Below, one piece after another: positions 1 to 7,479 of a stretch of DNA of 64,000 bases. Made by a program: the position numbers and the translations under genes. This stretch comes from Haloechinothrix sp033042135 (lineage in GTDB: Bacteria; Actinomycetota; Actinomycetes; Mycobacteriales; Pseudonocardiaceae). The stretch lies in contig NZ_WBXM01000007.1 of the NCBI RefSeq assembly GCF_033042135.1, forward strand, positions 1 to 64,000, read 5' to 3'. How positions within the stretch are numbered: the stretch's first letter is position 1; every line of letters begins with the position of its first letter. The notes beneath the pieces are model-generated. The model had not been told where the DNA came from, did not search any database, and worked only from the letters and a program-made list of their open reading frames with translations.

Positions 1-60
1 ACGAGCGTTAGAGACCGGCCGGGCGCGCCCTACCCCTCCCGCCGCGCCCGGCCACCCGCT

Positions 61-104
61 CCGGCCGGGCCGTGGCCGCGCCCCGACCCCCACGGCCCGG
101 CCGG
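61..104. terminator. 15-bp perfect inverted repeat (hairpin) before the radical SAM gene
   Basis: Bases 61-75 and 90-104 are exact reverse complements, all G and C except one A-T pair, with a 14-nt loop. No T-run follows on either strand. It could be the terminator of a gene to the left of the window or a structured leader of the radical SAM gene. The rest of 1-205 holds no ORF I can support. Confidence 0.5.
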
Positions 105-170
105 ACACCACCACACCACCAGCGAACAGCCACCGCGACGCTGCCCGACCACGGCAGGCCACAGAAGGTG

Positions 171-193
171 AGGAGAGCGCCACAATGGATTAG
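171..193 (+). other. Strong ribosome binding site leading to ATG-GAT-TAG, in frame with the radical SAM gene
   Basis: AGGAGAG at 171-177 lies 7 nt before an ATG at 185-187. The next codon is GAT and the third is TAG (191-193). This frame continues without another stop into the GTG at 206 and the whole radical SAM gene. The ATG has the best ribosome binding site in the area, while GTG 206 has only AAGG one base away. Either the gene's real N-terminus is interrupted by an amber codon, or this is a two-codon upstream ORF coupled to GTG 206. Confidence 0.6.
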
Positions 194-205
194 AACGCGG
201 AAGGC

Positions 206-1099
206 GTGCCGTATCCCGCACCAGCGCCACGATTTCTGTGGCTGGAGATCACCGGCAAATGCCAGCTCGACTGCTCGCATTGCTACGCCGAATCCGGGCC
301 GTCCGGCACGCACGGCGCGATGACCACCACGGACTGGCTGCGGGTGCTCGATCAGGCCGCCGCGCTCGGGGTGGAGATGGTGCAGTTCATCGGCGGGGAA
401 CCAACCCTGCACCCGGACCTGCCGCGGCTGGTCGAGCACGCCCTGCACCACGGCCTGGCCGTGGAGGTGTTCACCAACCTGGTGCACGTCACCGACCAAC
501 TGTGGGAGCTGTTCGCCCGGACCGGCGTGTCGCTGGCCACTAGTTACTACTCCGACGACCCGGCGCAGCACGCCAGCATCACCGGTCGCCCCAGCCACAC
601 GCGCACGAAGGCGAACATCGCCGAGGCAGTCCGGCGCGGCATCCCGCTGCGCGCCGGGGTGATCGATCTCGGCGGCGGTCAGCGCGCCGAGGCCGCGCAG
701 GCCGAGCTCGCTGAGTTGGGCGTAACCGAGATCGGCTACGACCGGCTGCGGCAGGTCGGGCGCGGTAGCCGCGACCGGCAGGCCAGTACCGACCAGTTGT
801 GCGGACGCTGTGGCGATGGTGTGGCCGCGATCTCCCCGGACGGTGCGGTGTGGCCGTGCGTGTTCTCCCGCTGGCTACCCGCCGGCAGCGTCTTGGCGGC
901 CGAACTCGCGCAGATCCTCTCCGCTCCCGAGGCTGAGCGGGTGCGCGCGGAGCTGCGGGCCGAGTTCGCCACGCGGGTGCCGTCGATGCCGTGCGTGCCG
1001 AACATGTGCGACCCTCAATGTGGCCCGTCGTGCAGCCCGGCCTGCCGTCCGGCAGGCAACTGCCGACCGGTTGGAGCGTGTGCACCCGACTACCGCTGA
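206..1099 (+). CDS. Radical SAM protein with Cys-rich C-terminal tail
   Basis: Predicted radical S-adenosylmethionine enzyme of 297 aa. The N-terminus carries the cluster motif CQLDCSHC (CX3CX2C, residues about 19-26), which binds the SAM-reducing [4Fe-4S] cluster, followed by IGGEPTLHP, the usual GGEP SAM-binding motif. The C-terminal third has a CGRCGDGVAAISPDG...C segment and a tail with repeated Cys-Pro spacing (residues about 262-294). This resembles an auxiliary SPASM-type cluster region, so peptide or protein modification is possible, but the substrate is unknown and no precursor peptide is visible in the 205 bases upstream. GTG 206 is the first start after an in-frame amber codon at 191. 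The next gene begins 16 bp downstream, which suggests an operon with the ATPase. Fold confident, function not. Confidence 0.85.
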   Translation: MPYPAPAPRFLWLEITGKCQLDCSHCYAESGPSGTHGAMTTTDWLRVLDQAAALGVEMVQFIGGEPTLHPDLPRLVEHALHHGLAVEVFTNLVHVTDQLWELFARTGVSLATSYYSDDPAQHASITGRPSHTRTKANIAEAVRRGIPLRAGVIDLGGGQRAEAAQAELAELGVTEIGYDRLRQVGRGSRDRQASTDQLCGRCGDGVAAISPDGAVWPCVFSRWLPAGSVLAAELAQILSAPEAERVRAELRAEFATRVPSMPCVPNMCDPQCGPSCSPACRPAGNCRPVGACAPDYR

Positions 1100-1114
1100 C
1101 CAGGGGCGATTCGT

Positions 1115-1849
1115 TTGCTTGTCCGCCGTGCGTACCTCAGTGAAGAGCACCGCCCGGATCTGTCCGAGTGGCCCTTCACGGTGCCGTGCGTGGCCGAACT
1201 CGCCGAGCACGGCCTCGACTTCACCGCGCCGGTCACCTTCCTCGTAGGCGAGAACGGCTCCGGGAAATCCACCGTCATCGAGGCGATCGCCGAGGCGTTC
1301 AAGCTCGACGCACACGGCGGCCGCGCAGGGCGCAAGTACGTCAACGACCGCCCGAAAACCCCGCTCGGTGAGCTACTGGAGCTGGAAACCACTCTGGAAG
1401 GCCAGCGGATGCGCACCGGGCCACGCACGAAGCGGAAGGGGTTTTTCCTGCGGGCGGAGACCGCGTTCGGGCTGATGAACGCCGTCTCCGGGATGCGTGG
1501 CTACTGGGATGCCGATACCAGCGAGATGAGCCACGGCGAGGGGTTCCTTACCGTGTTCGCCGAGATGTTCCAGGCACCGGGGCTCTACCTGATGGACGAG
1601 CCGGAAGCCGCGCTGTCGTTCTCCTCGTGCCTGCAACTCGTCGTGCTGATGCACGACCTCGGTAAGTCCGGGGCGCAGATCATCTGCGCGACCCACTCAC
1701 CGATCCTCGCGTCCACCCCAGGGGCGGACATCATCGAGATCGGCGAGCACGGCACCCGCCGCGCGAAATGGGACGAACTAGACCTGACCACGCAATGGCG
1801 GCGGTTCCTCGCCGACCCCACCATCTACCTGCGCCACATCACGCCATGA
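1115..1849 (+). CDS. SMC/ABC-type ATPase (predicted ATPase, COG3910-like)
   Basis: 244-aa single-domain P-loop ATPase. Walker A is GENGSGKST (residues about 45-53), an ABC-signature-like SHGEGF lies near residue 140, Walker B is LYLMDEPEAAL (about 155-165), and an H-loop histidine follows in ATHSPIL. The layout matches soluble ABC/SMC-like ATPases with no membrane domain. Substrate or partner is unknown; the upstream radical SAM gene and downstream phosphotransferase gene are the obvious candidates. The TTG at 1115 is the start that keeps the beta-strand before the P-loop; 'GGGGCGA' upstream is a weak ribosome binding site, so the start is uncertain. Its stop overlaps the next gene's ATG (ATGA). 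Confidence 0.8.
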   Translation: MLVRRAYLSEEHRPDLSEWPFTVPCVAELAEHGLDFTAPVTFLVGENGSGKSTVIEAIAEAFKLDAHGGRAGRKYVNDRPKTPLGELLELETTLEGQRMRTGPRTKRKGFFLRAETAFGLMNAVSGMRGYWDADTSEMSHGEGFLTVFAEMFQAPGLYLMDEPEAALSFSSCLQLVVLMHDLGKSGAQIICATHSPILASTPGADIIEIGEHGTRRAKWDELDLTTQWRRFLADPTIYLRHITP

Positions 1850-2721
1850 CCGCAGGCGAAGGCAGCCCCGAGGCCGACCGGCGCTACCGGGAGTGGATGC
1901 GCGAGCTCCTCGATCGGGCCGCACGCCGGTTCCGGGTGACGCTTGACGGACCAGCCGTCTTCGGCTGGCGGGACCGCTCCCTCGGCGCACCAGTGCGCGC
2001 CGGTGAACATCCGCGCTGGCTGCGAGTCGTGACCGAAGCTCCCCGATGGGCGGACGGTCTCATGTGGACCGGAAACCTCGACGCGAACGACCTGGAAGGC
2101 CTCGCGAAGCCGCGCGTTCTCGACGTCGTGGAGTGGCGGGACAACCCCGCCCGGCACGTCCGCGCGGAGTTGATGACCCAGCTGGCCGGGACGCCGTGTT
2201 CACCGGACCCCGTCGCCGGCCCGGATCTCGCGCTCGACGAGGGCTGGTGGTCCCAGCTCACGGGTTTCCTTCGCGATCTGTCCTGCGCCCCAACATCGCG
2301 GGTGAACGCCGACCAACCCAGGGTCGATCACCGCGTCGATGCGGCGTTCGGTCCCGGCGTGACCGTGGCGGTCGATCGGTGGGAGACCGTGCACGGCGAT
2401 CTGCACTGGGCGAACCTGCACCGGGAGCCATTCGGGGTTCTGGACTGGGAAGGGTGGGGGCGCGGTCCGGTCGGCACGGATGCCGCCACCCTTTACCTCT
2501 ACAGTCTCGCGGCCCCCAACATCGCAGCCGCCGTGCACAGGCACTTCAGCGACGTTCTGGACAGTCCGACCGGGCGTACCGCCCAGCTCTTCGTCACGGC
2601 GCGACTGCTGTACCGGGCCACGCTCGGCGATCACCCCCAGCTCATCACGCCGCTGCGCGCCCGCGCCCACAGCCTGCTCGTCGACAGCGGAAAGATCTCG
2701 CCGGACACCCGCTTCGGCTGA
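1846..2721 (+). CDS. Aminoglycoside phosphotransferase-like kinase
   Basis: 291-aa protein with the catalytic core of the APH/choline kinase fold: HGDLHWANL (Brenner-type HGDxxxxN catalytic loop, residues about 185-193) followed by LDWEGWGRGP (DxD/E-like metal-binding Asp). The N-terminal lobe is divergent and no clear Gly-rich loop is seen, so it may phosphorylate a small molecule other than an aminoglycoside, or be an inactive relative. The ATG at 1846 overlaps the ATPase stop by the ATGA arrangement, so translation is probably coupled. A longer in-frame reading from 1768 lies inside the ATPase gene and has non-coding composition. Resistance is not implied by the sequence alone. Confidence 0.75.
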   Translation: MTAGEGSPEADRRYREWMRELLDRAARRFRVTLDGPAVFGWRDRSLGAPVRAGEHPRWLRVVTEAPRWADGLMWTGNLDANDLEGLAKPRVLDVVEWRDNPARHVRAELMTQLAGTPCSPDPVAGPDLALDEGWWSQLTGFLRDLSCAPTSRVNADQPRVDHRVDAAFGPGVTVAVDRWETVHGDLHWANLHREPFGVLDWEGWGRGPVGTDAATLYLYSLAAPNIAAAVHRHFSDVLDSPTGRTAQLFVTARLLYRATLGDHPQLITPLRARAHSLLVDSGKISPDTRFG

Positions 2722-2779
2722 ACCGACGCCGTAACGGTGCGGGCGGTCACTACGCACTCCCCGCGGTCACCGGCGCCGG

Positions 2780-2968
2780 ATGAGCCCCACGCACCAGGCC
2801 CTGCTCCACACCGCCGCACGGCTGTTGCGACGCGTGGCATGCATCGGCGATTTCCCGGAGCTGGAACCACCGCTACTTCGCCTTGTCGCCCAGGTCACGG
2901 GCAAGGACCAGCGGCCGGGCAGCCGGGACCCCGGCGGGGCAGGCCTGCCTGGCAGGATGAACGCATGA
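2780..2968 (+). CDS. Possible small protein (62 aa) coupled to the peroxiredoxin gene
   Basis: Short ORF starting at ATG 2780 and ending in a TGA that overlaps the ATG of the peroxiredoxin gene (ATGA at 2965-2968). Its third-codon positions are strongly G/C-rich, as expected for a coding frame here, and the middle could form an amphipathic helix. There is no convincing ribosome binding site and no recognised domain. It may instead be the untranslated leader of the peroxiredoxin mRNA. Confidence 0.3.
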   Translation: MSPTHQALLHTAARLLRRVACIGDFPELEPPLLRLVAQVTGKDQRPGSRDPGGAGLPGRMNA

Positions 2969-3414
2969 CAGCACCCGAATACGCGCCCGATTTCACCCTG
3001 CCCGATCAGACCGGAACCCCGCGCAACCTGCACGAGTTCCTCGCCGAAGGACCCGTGGTGCTGTTCTTCTACCCCGCCGCCCTGACACCGGGATGCACCG
3101 CGGAAGGTTGCCACTTCCGCGACCTCAGAGCGGAGTTCGACCAGGTCGGTGCCCAGCGGCTCGGGATCAGCCCGGACAGCGTCGACAAGCAGGCCACCTT
3201 CGCCGAACAACACAGCTTCGACTACCCACTGCTGTCCGATCCAGACGGTGCGGTGGCCGCGCAGTTCGGCGTACGCCGCAAGTTCGGCCCGCTCCTGACC
3301 AAACGTCAGACCTTCGTCATCGACACCGACAGTCGGATCATCGAGGTCATTAAAAGCGAGATCAGGATGAACGTGCACGCCGAGCGGGCGCTGGCCCGGC
3401 TCCGCGCCCGCTGA
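2965..3414 (+). CDS. bcp: Peroxiredoxin, BCP/PrxQ type
   Basis: 149-aa thiol peroxidase that reduces hydrogen peroxide and organic hydroperoxides in the cytosol. The active site reads TPGCTAEGC (residues about 41-49): the first Cys is the peroxidatic residue and the second, five positions later, is the resolving Cys typical of the atypical two-Cys PrxQ subgroup. The N-terminal APDFTLPDQTG and the FVIDTD strand fit the AhpC/TSA fold, and length is normal for the family. An ATG four codons earlier in another frame and a long in-frame upstream extension were rejected, because the extension has no coding character. It converges with the LCP gene, with only 18 bp between the stops. Confidence 0.92.
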   Translation: MTAPEYAPDFTLPDQTGTPRNLHEFLAEGPVVLFFYPAALTPGCTAEGCHFRDLRAEFDQVGAQRLGISPDSVDKQATFAEQHSFDYPLLSDPDGAVAAQFGVRRKFGPLLTKRQTFVIDTDSRIIEVIKSEIRMNVHAERALARLRAR

Positions 3415-3432
3415 CGGCCATCCGGCGCGCGA

Positions 3433-4575
3433 TCACTCGAAAACCAGGTCTTCAGGGACCGGCTGATCGGTACGTAACGCCTCGAACATCCGCTCGGCGC
3501 GGGCGTGGTCCAGCTCCGCGGCCGCCGCCGTGGCCACCGGGATCGTGGTGGTCACCACCCCACCGTCCGAGATCCCGCGCATCGCCCACGCGAGACGCAC
3601 CAGGTGGTGCAGCCGGTCGGAGTCGTCGACGGTCAGCGCCTGCGGGCCAGCGTGCATCAGCGGCACCGCACGGAACGGGTTCAACAGGGTCCCTGGGCTC
3701 GCGGCCTGGCTGGCGAGCGCGCCGAGGAACTCACGCTGGTTGGAGATCCTGTCCAGGTCCGAACGCGGCGTCGCGTCGCTGTAGCGCATCCGCACGAAGT
3801 GCAGCGCCTCCTCGCCGCTGAGCTTGCGCTCCCCCGCCTCGACAGTGCGCCCCGTGCGGGTGTCGTGCATGTCGGATTCGATGGTCATCTCCACACCGCC
3901 CATGGCGTCGACGATGCTCTCGAAACCCGCGAAGCCGATCTCGACGTAGTGGTCGATCCGCAGTTGCGTCAGCTGCTCCACGCTGCGCACCAGCGCGGTC
4001 GGGCCGCCGAGGGAGTAGGCCGCGTTCGCCCGCCCGCTGCCGTGACCGGGAATGTCCACGCGCAGATCGCGGGGAACGCTCATCAGGGTCGGCTTGGTGT
4101 CGTTGTCGGGAATGTGCGCCAACATGATGGTGTCGGCCACCTCTCCCCCGTCATCTCCGGTCGCCAGGCGTGCCCTGTCCTCGGCGTCCAACCCCTCACG
4201 GCTGTCCGAGCCGACGATCAACCAGTTGGTGCCCGCCGCGGCAGCCGGCCTGCCCTCGTAATCCGTGATCGCCTCGGTCCGGTCCAGCGACAGGTCAACG
4301 TAGATCCACGCAGCGGCGAGCAGCAGCAGGAAGACCGCGGCCAACGCACCGAGCACGCGCGGCATCCGAGACCGCTTCCTGCGCGCCGGTCGCGGTTTCA
4401 CCGGCGGGCGGTGCGGCTGCCGCGCCGTCGCCTGCGAGGAACGCGCCCGCCCGGCAGGCCGGTTACCGCCGCCCGGCAACGGCATCATCCTCGTTGCCTG
4501 GTGTTCCCGCCGACCACCCCGCTGCCAGCCACGCTGCGCGCGCGACCTACCGTCGTCGTGACCGCGAAAGCTCAT
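3433..4575 (-). CDS. LytR-CpsA-Psr (LCP) family cell-wall glycopolymer ligase
   Basis: 380-aa type II membrane protein predicted to attach polyprenyl-linked glycopolymers (arabinogalactan or teichoic-like) to peptidoglycan. After a basic, Pro/Arg-rich cytoplasmic tail of about 80 residues there is one membrane helix (VLGALAAVFLLLLAAAW). The LCP domain follows outside: NWLIVGSDSRE, MSVPRDLRVDIPG with the pyrophosphate-binding Arg, and KLSGEEALHFVRMRYSD. The start at ATG 4575 has a good GTGGAGCGGG site; an upstream extension to 4701 would run into the neighbouring region and lacks a ribosome binding site. No LytR_C domain follows, so this is a short LCP. Confidence 0.9.
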   Translation of the reverse strand: MSFRGHDDGRSRAQRGWQRGGRREHQATRMMPLPGGGNRPAGRARSSQATARQPHRPPVKPRPARRKRSRMPRVLGALAAVFLLLLAAAWIYVDLSLDRTEAITDYEGRPAAAAGTNWLIVGSDSREGLDAEDRARLATGDDGGEVADTIMLAHIPDNDTKPTLMSVPRDLRVDIPGHGSGRANAAYSLGGPTALVRSVEQLTQLRIDHYVEIGFAGFESIVDAMGGVEMTIESDMHDTRTGRTVEAGERKLSGEEALHFVRMRYSDATPRSDLDRISNQREFLGALASQAASPGTLLNPFRAVPLMHAGPQALTVDDSDRLHHLVRLAWAMRGISDGGVVTTTIPVATAAAAELDHARAERMFEALRTDQPVPEDLVFE

Positions 4576-4675
4576 CCCGCTCCACTCGTCGAGGGCTGCG
4601 TTACCGGCAGGCACACCCGCCCGCCGGGGACGCACCGTGCGTGTTGCCGAACCTACACCGCTGTGCGGTGGGGCT

Positions 4676-5407
4676 TCACCCCGTCCTCCCTCCCGCGGCA
4701 ACCGTCAACCGTAGCCGGTCACCCTCCGTGCGCTGCCACGCGCGCGCGACGATGGGGTCGGGGTGCGCGAGGCCGAACGATTCGAGAACGAACGCGCGCA
4801 CCAGCCGGTTCCAAGTCGGTGCCCGGCGCAGCATGCGATGCCCCTCACCGGGCAGCTCGAAACGGGCCACGGTGGTCACCTCGGCCGCCCTGCTGGCGAA
4901 GGCGTACGAGCTCTCGGGAGAGGTGACGTCGTCCTCACAGCCGTGGACGATCAGTGTGCGCACCCCCCGCAGCGGGCTTACCCACTCCGCGTCCGTGGTC
5001 CACGGTGCCAGCGCGCACACCGCTGTCACCTGCGGATCCTCGGCGAGCCGGATGGCGACCCTGCCGCCCATCGAGTGCCCGACCAGCGCGACTGGCACCT
5101 CGGGATGGCGGGCACGCAACCGCGCCATCGCCCACCGCGCGTCCCGCACCGGATCGAGCCGCGGGGCGTTCCAGCCGCGGAACCGGTTCCGCAGTGTCCA
5201 CACCGCGATACCGTGCCGAGCTGCGGCCCCGTGCACCACCGCAGCCAGGTGAAGCATCCGCAGGTGCGGTAGGGACCGGCGGGTGATCGGCTGCTCACCG
5301 TACTGCGCCCCACCGTGGAGCAGCAGCACCACACCGCGCGTGCGCGCTGGCGAGGGCAGCCGCGTCAGGGCGGGTCTCGGCATGCGTCGCGACCGTTGAT
5401 ACACCAT
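4676..5407 (-). CDS. Alpha/beta hydrolase
   Basis: 243-aa alpha/beta hydrolase fold enzyme. The catalytic triad can be read: nucleophile Ser in GHSMGG (residues about 111-116), acid Asp in HGCEDDV, and His in GEGHRM. The oxyanion region LLLHGG sits near residue 28. No signal peptide or membrane helix, so it is cytosolic. The substrate cannot be told from sequence; an esterase, thioesterase or lipase-like activity on a small ester is likely. It begins at ATG 5407, facing a divergent membrane protein gene across a repeat-rich gap, and ends 100 bp before the LCP gene on the same strand. Confidence 0.85.
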   Translation of the reverse strand: MVYQRSRRMPRPALTRLPSPARTRGVVLLLHGGAQYGEQPITRRSLPHLRMLHLAAVVHGAAARHGIAVWTLRNRFRGWNAPRLDPVRDARWAMARLRARHPEVPVALVGHSMGGRVAIRLAEDPQVTAVCALAPWTTDAEWVSPLRGVRTLIVHGCEDDVTSPESSYAFASRAAEVTTVARFELPGEGHRMLRRAPTWNRLVRAFVLESFGLAHPDPIVARAWQRTEGDRLRLTVAAGGRTG

Positions 5408-5519
5408 GCCACCTGTGTCGCCGTCGGGTCGGGCACCGAGCGGGAGGCTCGGTAGGGACGGTCACCATCATCCAGCAACCACCAGCCATGGCGGTGACCC
5501 CCGCTCCAATGACGCTGCG

Positions 5520-5563
5520 CCACCCGGCCGCCACCCGGCCGCCACCCGGCCGCCACCCGGCCG
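5520..5563. repeat. Four exact tandem copies of an 11-bp unit
   Basis: CCACCCGGCCG is repeated four times without a mismatch in the intergenic region between the divergent hydrolase and membrane-protein genes. Eleven bases is close to one helical turn, so a protein could contact each copy on the same face. It may equally be a slippage repeat. Confidence 0.9.
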
Positions 5564-5578
5564 CGGCGCCGCGGCCGG
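5557..5578. repeat. 22-bp perfect GC palindrome at the end of the tandem repeat
   Basis: The 22 bases are identical to their own reverse complement, all G and C, and overlap the last copy of the 11-bp repeat. It lies about 100 bp before the start of the membrane protein gene at 5677 and could be a cruciform, operator or mRNA hairpin. Confidence 0.85.
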
Positions 5579-5676
5579 TGCCGCTGGCCCGCCCGGAGGG
5601 CCGGTAGCCTCGGGCGGAGGGGCGAGTCGCACCCGCTGACCGGGCGCGCCGGGATGCAGCAGGCCAGGGAGGACAG

Positions 5677-7044
5677 GTGCAGCACAGCTCGTGGGCGGCA
5701 CTGGCGCGGCGCACCCGCCTCCCACGCGACACTCCAGGCACCGACCTGCTCGTCTACCTCGCGTTCGCGGCGTTCGCGCTGATCACCGCATTCGTCCCCG
5801 AGTACTACGGCCACCGTGTCTGGGGCGCGTTCGCGGCCACCGGCTACCTGCTGGCCGCGACCCACAGCACGTGGCTACTGGTACGCGCACGCCGTGGGCT
5901 CCCGCGCGGTGGTCGGTGGTGGCACTCGCGGTGGGTCGGCATCCTGCTCACCGTCGTAGGTGCCTTGCTGGCACCGCTGATCTACCTGATCCTGCGCCGG
6001 ATCAGCAGCGCCGAACGGCCAGTCGACCCGGGGACGTGGGCAGCACAGCCCGAGGTGTGGGTCGTCGAACGCGCGGCTCGGCTCCTGCTCGACACCGGCA
6101 CACCCTACCTGGACATCGCCACGCTGGATCGGCTTCCGGGGCCGTACGACTACACGCCATACGGCCCGGTCATGGCGCTGTTCGGGTTACCGAAAGCGCT
6201 GGCTGACGAGTCCACCGCTCCCGCGCTGGCGGCGGGAACCGACGTGCGGGTGGTCTTCGTCTTCATCGCCGCCGCCTGCCTGCTGGCGAGCTGGCTGATC
6301 CTGTCCCGGCCACGCATTCCGGTGCCCGCGGCGCAGCTGGCGCTGGCCGCGCCGCCCACGACGCTGACGGCAGCGGTCGCCGGGCCCGATCTGGCCGTGC
6401 TCGGCCTGCTGATCCTCGCCATCGCACTCGCAGCGCGCCTGCGGGCGGCCGCCGCGGGCGTGATACTCGCCCTGGCGATCGCCACCAAGCTCACCGCGGT
6501 ACCTGCGGTACTCGTACTCGCCGTGCTGCTGGCACGCGGCGGCACCGCGGCACTGGCGCGGTACACCACCGCGCTGTTGGCGACCATCGCGGCGGTGAGC
6601 GTGCCGATCTGGCTCCGCGCCCCCGAAGCCTTCATCGAGCACGTCGTGCGCTTCCCGACCGGGACCGCGGCCGCGGAATCCCCGGCCACCAGCCCCTTAC
6701 CGGGACACCTGCTAGCCAGCACGGGCCCGGTGGGACACGCGGCCGCACTCCTGCTGCTAGCGACCGCAGCGGTGCTGGTCGCGGCGTGGGTGCTCGCCAG
6801 CCCGCCGCGCACGGCGGGCGACGCCGCTTGGCGACTCGCCGTCGGGCTGGGAGTAGCCATGGTGCTCGCACCCGCAACCCGCTGGGGCTACTTGATCTAC
6901 CCGCTGGTGCTGACCGGCGTGCGACTGGCCCTGCCGGAACGGAGCGAGGACGAGCGTGCGCCCACCACGCCCGTCACAACGGCGTCGCCGCCGCTGTCAT
7001 CGTCGCGTGCACCGCGGTCACCCGGCCGGTTTCGCGAGAGGTGA
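5677..7044 (+). CDS. Polytopic membrane protein, GT-C/GT87-like
   Basis: 455-aa protein with about ten hydrophobic segments and a short soluble, Ser/Pro/Thr-rich C-terminal tail. The arrangement of a long loop after the third helix with an acidic/aromatic motif (PYDYTPYGPVMALF, residues about 155-168) and many Ala/Leu-rich helices resembles polyprenyl-phosphate-sugar glycosyltransferases of the GT-C class (DUF2029/GT87), which act on lipid-linked glycans at the membrane. No catalytic residue can be assigned by eye. Start GTG 5677 follows a clear AGGGAGGA site. It converges with the HTH gene, only 4 bp between stops. Confidence 0.7.
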   Translation: MQHSSWAALARRTRLPRDTPGTDLLVYLAFAAFALITAFVPEYYGHRVWGAFAATGYLLAATHSTWLLVRARRGLPRGGRWWHSRWVGILLTVVGALLAPLIYLILRRISSAERPVDPGTWAAQPEVWVVERAARLLLDTGTPYLDIATLDRLPGPYDYTPYGPVMALFGLPKALADESTAPALAAGTDVRVVFVFIAAACLLASWLILSRPRIPVPAAQLALAAPPTTLTAAVAGPDLAVLGLLILAIALAARLRAAAAGVILALAIATKLTAVPAVLVLAVLLARGGTAALARYTTALLATIAAVSVPIWLRAPEAFIEHVVRFPTGTAAAESPATSPLPGHLLASTGPVGHAAALLLLATAAVLVAAWVLASPPRTAGDAAWRLAVGLGVAMVLAPATRWGYLIYPLVLTGVRLALPERSEDERAPTTPVTTASPPLSSSRAPRSPGRFRER

Positions 7045-7048
7045 GAGG

Positions 7049-7261
7049 TTACTGCTTCTTCTTCGACCGTGTCGCTCCGCCGCGTCCGCGCAGTTGAACC
7101 CCGGACTCGCACAACACCCGGTGGACGAACCCGTAGGAGCGTCCGGTGGACTGGGCGAGGCTCCGGATGCTTTCACCCTTCTCGTACTTCCTCTTCAGGT
7201 CGGCCGCAAGCTTGTGCCGCGTATCGCCGGTGATGCGTGCGCCCTTCTTCAGATCAGCCAC
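7049..7261 (-). CDS. Small helix-turn-helix protein, actinobacterial
   Basis: 70-aa basic protein. The core IRSLAQSTGRSYGFVHRVLCESG (in two parts, residues about 32-54) is a helix-turn-helix of the resolvase/homeodomain-like type, and the tail GRGGATRSKKKQ is strongly basic, so DNA or RNA binding is likely. Proteins of this length and pattern are widespread in actinobacteria without a defined role. GTG 7261 was chosen because TAGGAGG lies nine bases upstream; the ORF extends 14 codons further but without support. Confidence 0.8.
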   Translation of the reverse strand: MADLKKGARITGDTRHKLAADLKRKYEKGESIRSLAQSTGRSYGFVHRVLCESGVQLRGRGGATRSKKKQ

Positions 7262-7479
7262 GATATCCCGCCTCCTACCGGAGAGTGGTCTGGGCCACAG
7301 CAAGCCCCTTATCGCAATGATCGAACACGAAGCGGCGAAACGCCAGACGGGAACCGGAATTGCTTGCGGAGATCACCCACGGACGGCGTAATCACGTCGG
7401 TGGAACCCAGCATGCGTCCGCGTCAGGACGGCCGGTGGTTGGCGTCTTCGACGACACACTGATGAACAACCCTGTCGGG

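Noticed and set aside
1768..1845. Longer start for the phosphotransferase-like gene
   Set aside because: Lies inside the ATPase gene in another frame with Pro/His-rich sequence; the ATGA start is better.
2737..2964. In-frame N-terminal extension of the peroxiredoxin
   Set aside because: Pro/Arg/His-rich shadow-like sequence; family members start at the equivalent of ATG 2965.
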